Source: Caldiserica bacterium UBA4822 (GTDB lineage Bacteria; Caldisericota; Caldisericia; Cryosericales; Cryosericaceae). From it: a DNA stretch of 23,991 nucleotides. Position 1 is the stretch's first letter, and the number at the start of each line of letters is the position of its first letter. A program made the position numbers and the translations under genes. Below the pieces are notes generated by a model. It was not told the origin of the DNA. It saw only the letters and a program-made list of their open reading frames with translations, and made no database searches. Positions 6,018 to 11,774 of this stretch are shown here, piece by piece. The stretch spans positions 1 to 23,991 of the forward strand of contig DHFO01000034.1 in NCBI GenBank assembly GCA_002402295.1, in the 5' to 3' direction.

Positions 6018-6983
6018 TCAGGACCGAAGTCTGATGGCCTGACCATGGGGACCGAATTCCACGATACCGTCGCGGACCAGTGCTGCAATGATAGACTCTA
6101 GCCATGGGGTGTCGTTCTCATTGGGCGTTTCCAGCAGACGGTCCATGAGTGCGGGCAGATCCAGAACTTCGCCTGGCGGAAGACCACGGAGCATCTCTAC
6201 AACGCGTCCCCTCCAAATCCTGTTGGGCCTTCCACGGTGGGATGGTTCGGCGACACGTGGCGCAACCGCCTCCACGAGCCTGAATGCTGAACAGCATGTC
6301 TCGGCAACAGGACAAAAGAGGCACCTTGGACCGTGCGCGGTGCAGAACTCAGCAGCGATATCCATGCATGCCTGATGCCAATCGGAGCTTCTCCCGCGCG
6401 GGTATGTCTGTTCTGCTACATGGCGAAGCAGAGGCTCCGGCATCGTGTCTGTGGTCGTTGCAAGGGACAGGAACAATCTGCTGTAGAGCCGACGGATGTT
6501 GACGTCGAGTACCACTGTATCTCGGTGAAAGGCAAACGAGAGGATGGCTCCGACAGTATACGGCCCAAGGCCAGGCAACTGTTCCAGGTCGAGGCGCCGG
6601 CCCGGCAGTGAACCCTGATACTGCTGGACGACGACTCTGGCGCAGTCACGCAGGCGAAGCGCCCGGTTGTTGTAGCCCATGCCTTGCCACGCACGAATCA
6701 CCGTCGCGTTGTCTGCAGCAGCCAGCGCAGCGAAATCAGGGAACTGGTCGAGGAACCGGGGGAGCCTCTCCTGGACCCGTGCAGTCTGCGTTTGTTGTAG
6801 CATGACCTCTGACACGAGCACTACGTAAGGGTCGGGACTTGGTGTGCGCCACACAAAGCCCCGGCCATGCTTGGCGTACCAGCCCAGGACCTTGGCCTGG
6901 ATCCGCTCCACAGTCGTCAGGTCGATGACATCTGGACGACACGGCGCCTCACGTTTATGTCGGACGCAGTTCGAGGGGCTCAC
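6018..6983 (-). CDS. mutY: A/G-specific adenine glycosylase (short MutY-type, HhH-GPD)
   Basis: This 321-residue base-excision repair glycosylase is expected to remove adenine mispaired with 8-oxoguanine. The helix-hairpin-helix is LPGLGPYTV (136-144), followed by the catalytic aspartate Asp160 in VVLDVNIRRLYSRLF. Glu59 in SEVMLQQTQ is the MutY glutamate. The iron-sulfur cluster loop has Cys214, 221, 224 and 230 in the C-x6-C-x2-C-x5-C pattern. The roughly 85 residues after the cluster are a basic linker (RGRPNRIWRGRVVEML) and a small winged-helix-like tail. They are not the full NUDIX-like 8-oxoguanine sensor of E. coli MutY, so specificity is less certain. The start is GTG with no ribosome-binding site but a TATACT box six bases upstream, suggesting a leaderless message. 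Confidence 0.85.
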   Translation of the reverse strand: MSPSNCVRHKREAPCRPDVIDLTTVERIQAKVLGWYAKHGRGFVWRTPSPDPYVVLVSEVMLQQTQTARVQERLPRFLDQFPDFAALAAADNATVIRAWQGMGYNNRALRLRDCARVVVQQYQGSLPGRRLDLEQLPGLGPYTVGAILSFAFHRDTVVLDVNIRRLYSRLFLSLATTTDTMPEPLLRHVAEQTYPRGRSSDWHQACMDIAAEFCTAHGPRCLFCPVAETCCSAFRLVEAVAPRVAEPSHRGRPNRIWRGRVVEMLRGLPPGEVLDLPALMDRLLETPNENDTPWLESIIAALVRDGIVEFGPHGQAIRLRS

Positions 6984-6989
6984 GGTGTC

Positions 6990-6995
6990 AGTATA
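6990..6995 (-). promoter_or_regulatory. -10 box placing the mutY transcript start at its start codon
   Basis: TATACT on the minus strand lies six bases before the GTG start of mutY. Transcription would begin at or next to the G of GTG. No strong -35 box is present at 16-18 bases. Confidence 0.4.
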
Positions 6996-7128
6996 GCAAA
7001 GCCCTGCGTATTGGCACCTGATTTGAGAAGCAACACTTCACCGACTGGACAAGGTGACTTGTCAGCTTACACCTGGTATCACCCATCAGGTGGTGCCCGG
7101 GACGTCGCAGTCTGTCCATGATTGCAGG

Positions 7129-7156
7129 TTGACACGGCGCTGGTGCAGCGCATACT
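7129..7156 (+). promoter_or_regulatory. Peroxiredoxin promoter with an inverted repeat in the spacer
   Basis: TTGACA (7129-7134) and CATACT (7151-7156) are separated by 16 bases. The spacer is largely filled by the inverted repeat GCGCTG-GTG-CAGCGC (7137-7151), which ends on the first base of the -10 box and is placed like an operator. A second dyad, GACTGC-CGAT-GCAGTC (7168-7183), follows in the leader before the ribosome-binding site. Confidence 0.6.
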
Positions 7157-7205
7157 TGGAGCGTTAGGACTGCCGATGCAGTCGGCACAAACAAAGGAGG
7201 TCCAG

Positions 7206-7673
7206 ATGGAACAGGCCAGACGTATAGCAGTGGCCGACACGGCCCCTGATTTCACACTGAATGATAACCGGAATCATCCGATTCATCTTGCTGACTATCG
7301 TGGCAAAAACGTACTGCTGTCGTGGCATCCCCTTGCTTGGACGAAGGTGTGTGCAGAGCAGATGAAGTCGCTTGAAGCGCACTTCGCTGACTTTGAACGG
7401 CTCAACACGGTTGCACTTGGAATGAGCATCGATGCAGTTCCTTCCAAGAATGCGTGGGCCAAGCAGTTGCTAATCTCGCAGACTGCGCTGTTGTCTGACT
7501 TCTGGCCGCACGGCGGGGTAGCACTTCAGTACGGTCTGTTCCGGGACGTGGAGGGCTACTCTGAACGCGCCAACGTCTTGATAGACCCTTCTGGAACAGT
7601 TCGTTGGGTCAAGGTATACCCGGTGTCAGAACTGCCCGACATTGACGAGGTACTTGCACACTGCGCTGAGTAA
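7206..7673 (+). CDS. Peroxiredoxin (AhpC/TSA family)
   Basis: This 155-residue thioredoxin-fold protein is a thiol peroxidase that reduces peroxides. The peroxidatic motif PxxxTxxC is present as PLAWTKVC with Cys49. The flanks are typical: TAPDFTLNDN near the N-terminus, YRGKNVLLSW before the active site, NVLIDPSGTVRWV later. A second cysteine, Cys153, sits three residues from the C-terminus and could be a resolving cysteine; otherwise the enzyme is 1-Cys. The frame is open 28 codons further upstream, but the ATG at 7206 follows a near-perfect AAAGGAGGT and starts the conserved domain. It is monocistronic, flanked by its own promoter and a terminator at 7740-7771. Confidence 0.93.
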   Translation: MEQARRIAVADTAPDFTLNDNRNHPIHLADYRGKNVLLSWHPLAWTKVCAEQMKSLEAHFADFERLNTVALGMSIDAVPSKNAWAKQLLISQTALLSDFWPHGGVALQYGLFRDVEGYSERANVLIDPSGTVRWVKVYPVSELPDIDEVLAHCAE

Positions 7674-7739
7674 GAGGCGGACACAGTGCGGTTAAGTGCT
7701 CGCTCGCGGATGGATGCGTGGCGGACCGACGATGAAAGT

Positions 7740-7771
7740 GGCTCTGGGCAGCCAGAGCCGTTTCGTTTTTC
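7740..7771 (+). terminator. Intrinsic terminator after the peroxiredoxin gene
   Basis: The perfect 8-bp stem GGCTCTGG / CCAGAGCC with a GCAG loop is followed by the T-rich GTTTCGTTTTT. It lies 66 bases after the stop, between converging genes. Confidence 0.85.
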
Positions 7772-7787
7772 GTGATGACCTACTCCA

Positions 7788-9050
7788 TCAGTGAACCGAG
7801 AGACCGAGAACTTGCCACGGACTGCTGTACAGCGCAAGTCCCTGGAAGCCGGCCCGCACATGAATCATCAGCTGCGTTGCTGCGACTGCCTCTGGCAGCT
7901 GAATGTCAATAGTCGTGTCCGAGCCGACGTCATTCACCACAACTGACCGCGTGACGGGCCGCCCTGTGACCAGATCCACTGTTGCGGATTCCCGGCCATG
8001 CCGAAGCGTGATGACCAGTTTTGGTTCCTGGGCAAAGGCATGTCCGGGGGTCATGGGAAAGACGGAAAGCTCGGCCACTGCATCCTCGGTAGGTGGAGTG
8101 GCAAAGGAGAGCAGCAGTCGCAGGGTGGTTGCGTCGGGCCTGCTTGCTGAAACGGACTGTGGAGCACGCTCCTCTCCCGACCGCTCAATGGCGTCCTCTG
8201 CAGGAATAAGAATGAACGGAACGAGGGCCGCGGTGAGCGGGGAGGAGTCGTCCTCAATGAACAACTCATTGCGACGTGAAAAGCTCTCAAGAAGTGCCGA
8301 GCTTACCTCGATCTGGCTACGGTAGAGCAGCGTCGCCGCATGCTTCTCCGACACTTCCGCCGGAGAGAGAGCACTTGTCCACTCGTGCAGGGGCAGCGCG
8401 GCGACGAACGGCGGAGCATCGAGACTCATGGTAGGATAGTAGCCCCGGGGCCAGGGAAACCTGACCTCATGAACCAGGTAGGTGTAGCGCACGGGGTTCA
8501 AGGCAAGGTCATGCAGCGCCGCTGTCATGATGAGATACGCCGCCTGATGGTCCACATTAAGGTCGAGCGGAGAAGGAAAGAAAACAACCGTTGGTCGGGC
8601 TGCTTTGATAACCGTTTCCATGTCCTGAAGCATGGAAGCGGCGTTGTATAAAGCACCGGGGTCAAGGGCATCTGCATATGGCACAGACCTGGTGCCTGTA
8701 GCCTCATGCAGCAGACCGCTACCCGGCTGCCAAGTGGTGAACCAGATATGCAGCGTACCGGAGTCGGGGTAGCCGAGGAAGGTCAGGGAGTCACTGGAAA
8801 GGCCCAGCGACGTCATGCCGGCTACTGCTTCCGCATGCCGCGTTTCGGCGAGCGACCTGAACTGTTCGGGGGTCAGTGCCGGCACCAGGTGCGTGGCCCA
8901 GTAAGCCAGCTCATGGTTGTCCCCATAGGTCAGATAGACAACGTGGACCTTGGCTCTTGCAGCAAGTGCGCGCCTGATGACACCGGAGGTGGCAATGCAT
9001 TCGTCATCAGGGTGCGGTGCAACCACAAGGATAGAATCTGCGCTACTCAA
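7788..9050 (-). CDS. PIG-L/LmbE-family deacetylase with C-terminal beta-rich domain
   Basis: In this 420-residue reading from a TTG codon, residues 5-200 form a zinc-dependent PIG-L de-N-acetylase domain. It carries the metal-binding AHPDDE-type motif APHPDDE (11-17) and the second ligand site in PLDLNVDH (161-168). Family members deacetylate N-acetylglucosaminyl conjugates, and the substrate here is unknown. After a linker near residues 280-300, the last 120 residues look like an all-beta domain (LVITLRHGRESATVDLV, DTTIDIQLPEA). No ribosome-binding site precedes the TTG. A membrane-anchor peptide lies just upstream in the -1 frame, overlapping in TTGA, so this start may be wrong or may depend on coupling or frameshifting. 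It follows the alpha/beta hydrolase gene, probably in one operon. Confidence 0.85.
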   Translation of the reverse strand: MSSADSILVVAPHPDDECIATSGVIRRALAARAKVHVVYLTYGDNHELAYWATHLVPALTPEQFRSLAETRHAEAVAGMTSLGLSSDSLTFLGYPDSGTLHIWFTTWQPGSGLLHEATGTRSVPYADALDPGALYNAASMLQDMETVIKAARPTVVFFPSPLDLNVDHQAAYLIMTAALHDLALNPVRYTYLVHEVRFPWPRGYYPTMSLDAPPFVAALPLHEWTSALSPAEVSEKHAATLLYRSQIEVSSALLESFSRRNELFIEDDSSPLTAALVPFILIPAEDAIERSGEERAPQSVSASRPDATTLRLLLSFATPPTEDAVAELSVFPMTPGHAFAQEPKLVITLRHGRESATVDLVTGRPVTRSVVVNDVGSDTTIDIQLPEAVAATQLMIHVRAGFQGLALYSSPWQVLGLSVH

Positions 9051-9163
9051 TACCGATAGAGAGTCGATGGCCGCGGGGGTGGGCCGCCGGTATTCACTGG
9101 AACAAGAACACCAGGCATAAAAAGCCAGGCCGCGATAGCAGCGCCTAGAAGCACAGACTCCAT
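9047..9163 (-). CDS. Signal-anchor peptide ORF upstream of the PIG-L gene
   Basis: A 38-codon frame runs from an ATG at 9163. It encodes MESVLLGAAIAAWLFMPGVL, a hydrophobic helix, then VPVNTGGPPPRPSTLYRY and a TGA. The TGA overlaps the TTG that opens the deacetylase frame (TTGA). AGGCGG upstream of the ATG is a plausible ribosome-binding site. The peptide resembles the transmembrane N-terminus often found on extracytoplasmic PIG-L enzymes. It may therefore be the displaced first exon-like part of that gene: a frameshift mutation or sequencing error, a programmed shift, or a coupled separate peptide. It begins 37 bases after the hydrolase stop. Confidence 0.5.
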   Translation of the reverse strand: MESVLLGAAIAAWLFMPGVLVPVNTGGPPPRPSTLYRY

Positions 9164-9200
9164 AGTGGTCCGCCTACAGACGGCGCATTTCACATTCCAT

Positions 9201-10124
9201 TTACTCAGGTGCATGGGCTCGTGGCGTCACAGTCGCGTCGGCATGTGTCACGTTTCCACTCCCAATGAGCTGATGGAGTATCTCTTGCGCGTGCACGACC
9301 AGGATGCTGTGGCCTCCATCGGGATACCACCGCGTAAGGGTATGGGGCAGCAGGGCTGCCAGTTCCTCAGCCATCGACGGTGGCGTCAGCGTGTCTCGCC
9401 GTCCATGCCACAGTTGCACAGGAAAGGCCACCTGCTTCCAGGCGATGTGCCATGAGTGCCTGAGCAGAACCAGTTCCTGACCTGGCCCTACCGACCCTTG
9501 GCGAAATGTATCGATGAGGCTGTCTCTAAGCACTTCTCTGACCTGCGGTTCGTCCAGAATGAGTCTGTCGACGTCTGCGCACTGCGCGGCGACGTGGTCC
9601 AGAAGCGCAGCGACGTTCGTACGCGCCTGCTGTTCGACGCGCTCGAGGGCACGCCTGGCAGTCCAGGCCGTTCGAGAGCTCGACAGCATCAGTCTGCTCA
9701 GTCCGGGCGCCATCGAGGTACCGGTGAAAGGGCCGGCAAGAGGTGCCATCGGGGATACTATGCCTGCAGCGGTCAATCGATCTGCAATGCGGTCTGCACA
9801 GGCAATGACCAGAGGACTGGCGGCGGAAATACCAAGGATAGCGAATTCGTACAGCCGCAGATGTGATGCTAGTTGGACCATGTCCTCGGGCCAGTCTGAA
9901 AAGGTACGTGAAGGCTTGGGTTCCGACAACCCACAGCCTGGAAGGTCAGGTGCTATGAGACGCACCCCAACCGTGAGTGCTGCACTCTCAAGGATGGCTG
10001 CCTCGAGACGGGAACCGGCAAGACCTGGGAAAACGAACACGGGCGCCCCGGCAGGGTCACCCAGGTCTGCAAATGCTAGAGTGCGACCGTCAACAAGCTT
10101 CATTGTCTGGTCTCTCGATGCCAT
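9201..10124 (-). CDS. Alpha/beta hydrolase
   Basis: This 307-residue protein has the alpha/beta-hydrolase layout. The oxyanion-loop region is VFVFPGLAGSR (29-39), followed by LIAPDLPGCGLSEP (56-69). The nucleophile elbow is GISAAS with Ser100, the acid is Asp244 in HGRRDTLTPP, and the base is His272 in PDGGHS. A cap region rich in helices lies between residues 130 and 230. The fold covers esterases, lipases, haloperoxidase-like enzymes and dehalogenases, so the substrate cannot be assigned; no signal peptide is seen. The frame extends 11 codons further to a GTG, but the ATG at 10124 has GAGG five bases upstream. It lies 37 bases before the anchor ORF of the PIG-L gene on the same strand. Confidence 0.88.
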   Translation of the reverse strand: MASRDQTMKLVDGRTLAFADLGDPAGAPVFVFPGLAGSRLEAAILESAALTVGVRLIAPDLPGCGLSEPKPSRTFSDWPEDMVQLASHLRLYEFAILGISAASPLVIACADRIADRLTAAGIVSPMAPLAGPFTGTSMAPGLSRLMLSSSRTAWTARRALERVEQQARTNVAALLDHVAAQCADVDRLILDEPQVREVLRDSLIDTFRQGSVGPGQELVLLRHSWHIAWKQVAFPVQLWHGRRDTLTPPSMAEELAALLPHTLTRWYPDGGHSILVVHAQEILHQLIGSGNVTHADATVTPRAHAPE

Positions 10125-10300
10125 TACTACCTCACTTGAGCAGGGTATACTCCCCACGCGATATCAAAAAGAGTGTACCATTGGCTTCAAGCCGTTCAAT
10201 GTAATTGAATGGGTCATGCCACGTCATCGCGCGTGGAATGTGAGTCGGCCACTTGCTGGCGAGGACGGGCCCGCACCATGGGCGGGCAGACAGACTCCTG

Positions 10301-10329
10301 TTGACAGGGTGCCCCTCGAGAAGTAACCT
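10301..10329 (+). promoter_or_regulatory. Promoter of the aspS-led housekeeping operon
   Basis: TTGACA (10301-10306), a 17-base spacer and TAACCT (10324-10329) lie about 70 bases upstream of the aspS start. The perfect -35 box and spacing support it. It is the only strong promoter seen before the long plus-strand gene run. Confidence 0.6.
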
Positions 10330-10399
10330 TACCTAGTCTTCGAGGGCCGGTCCCGGGCGGTTGTCCTGCGAGCGCCCATTGTCATATCTGGAGGTCGAG

Positions 10400-11704
10400 A
10401 TGGATCGTGTGTTGAGTAGCGAACTCGCGCTTCACGCCGGCGAGCGGGTACGGCTGGCCGGATGGATGCACCGCATTCGAAGGTTGGGAAGCGGCATGGT
10501 GTTTGTTCACTTGCGTGACCGTTCTGGTATTTGCCAGATTGTCGTTGAGGCACCAGAGGCTATAGCTTCCCTAGATGGACTGCTGGCCGAAAGCGTTATC
10601 GAGGTCGAGGGAATGGTAGCCGTCGAGCCCCAGGCCGCGGGTGGCTTCGAGATTCACAATCCGACGTTCATTGTGTTGTCCGCCGTTACGGACGCGCTGC
10701 CGTTTCCCATCAACAAGCCGGTTATCAATGCACACCTGGATACCTTCCTCGACCATGCAATGGTCGGACTGCGCGCACCATCCAAGCAGGCTATCTTTAG
10801 ACTCAGCGCAGCGGCCGCCCATGGATTCCGCGAGGCTCTTGACGCCCAAGGATTCACGGAGGTCACGACGCCTAAGATTATCGGAACGGCTTCCGAGTCC
10901 GGAGCGAACGTGTTTGCCATCGACTATTTTGGCAGGCAGGCGTACCTGGCACAGAGCCCTCAGTTCTACAAACAGATCATGGTTGGAGTCTTTGAGCGTG
11001 TCTATGAGATCGGCCCGGTGTTCCGGGCAGAGCCTCATCAGACCGTCCGGCATCTGAACGAATACGTCAGTCTGGATGCCGAGATGGGATTCATCAAGGA
11101 CCATACGACGGTCATGGCAGTGCTAATGGATGTCATCCGGGGGATGCTGTCGTACATGGCTGGCCACTGTTCCAGGGAACTGGAACTGTTACACGTGGGC
11201 ATGCCACTTGCCCCCGAAGTGTTTCCGCATGTCTACTTTCCCGACGCACAGCAGTGGATCTACGAACACAAGGGCGAGGACTGCCGAGGGGAACCTGACC
11301 TGGCGCCGCAGCATGAAAAGTGGATAGGTGAGTGGGCGAAGGAAGTGCATGACTCGGACTTTGTGTTTGTCACCGGGTACCCCATGGTCAAGCGTCCGTT
11401 CTACACAGCCCCCAACCCGAAGGACCCGAGGTACTCCAACTCGTTCGACCTCCTGTTCCGCGGGACCGAGCTTGTCACGGGAGGACAGCGGCTCAACCGC
11501 TTTGACGACTATGCGCGGGCGCTTGAGGCGCGAGGAATGACACAGGATGCTGTTGCTGGCTACCTTGAGACGTTCCGGTTTGGGATGCCTCCCCATGGTG
11601 GATTCGCCATAGGCCTGGAGCGTTTCGTGATGCAGCTGGTTGGACTTACGAATCTGCGCGAGGCAGCTCTGTTTCCGCGCGACATGGAACGCCTACAGCC
11701 GTGA
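10400..11704 (+). CDS. aspS: Aspartyl-tRNA synthetase, archaeal/AspRS2 type (possibly non-discriminating)
   Basis: This 434-residue class IIb aminoacyl-tRNA synthetase charges tRNA with aspartate. The N-terminal OB-fold anticodon domain covers about residues 15-105 (VRLAGWMHRIRRLG, VFVHLRDRSGICQIVV). Class II motif 2 is VYEIGPVFRAEPHQTVRHLN, and motif 3 is GFAIGLERFVMQL followed by NLREAALFPRD. The LFPRD ending and short length, without the bacterial GAD insertion, mark the archaeal-type enzyme rather than the roughly 590-residue bacterial AspRS. His24 in GWMHRI and Pro88 in EIHNPTF resemble the residues reported in non-discriminating enzymes, where discriminating archaeal ones carry Trp and Lys. 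If so, it also makes Asp-tRNA(Asn) for GatCAB; this is inferred. The ATG follows GGAGG. Confidence 0.9.
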   Translation: MDRVLSSELALHAGERVRLAGWMHRIRRLGSGMVFVHLRDRSGICQIVVEAPEAIASLDGLLAESVIEVEGMVAVEPQAAGGFEIHNPTFIVLSAVTDALPFPINKPVINAHLDTFLDHAMVGLRAPSKQAIFRLSAAAAHGFREALDAQGFTEVTTPKIIGTASESGANVFAIDYFGRQAYLAQSPQFYKQIMVGVFERVYEIGPVFRAEPHQTVRHLNEYVSLDAEMGFIKDHTTVMAVLMDVIRGMLSYMAGHCSRELELLHVGMPLAPEVFPHVYFPDAQQWIYEHKGEDCRGEPDLAPQHEKWIGEWAKEVHDSDFVFVTGYPMVKRPFYTAPNPKDPRYSNSFDLLFRGTELVTGGQRLNRFDDYARALEARGMTQDAVAGYLETFRFGMPPHGGFAIGLERFVMQLVGLTNLREAALFPRDMERLQP

Positions 11705-11710
11705 TGGATG

Positions 11711-11755
11711 CCAACGTTCACATTGTGAATGCGTTGGTGCCAGGCACCAGAGGTC
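11711..11755 (+). repeat. Dyad-rich aspS-leuS spacer (two overlapping hairpins)
   Basis: CCAACGTTCACA (11711-11722) pairs with TGTGAA (11724-11729) and CGTTGG (11732-11737) around a 2-base bulge, giving a long stem. A second hairpin, TGGTG/CACCA around CCAGG, begins within the 3' arm of the first, so the two compete. There is no T-tract. It could be an RNA-processing or translational-control element, or simply an RNA stabiliser. Confidence 0.5.
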
Positions 11756-11774
11756 TTCACATTTGGGGTGGACA

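Noticed and set aside
9514..10326. 270-codon plus-strand open frame opposite the alpha/beta hydrolase
   Set aside because: The minus strand carries the catalytic triad and a good ribosome-binding site; the plus frame is low-complexity and has no domain.
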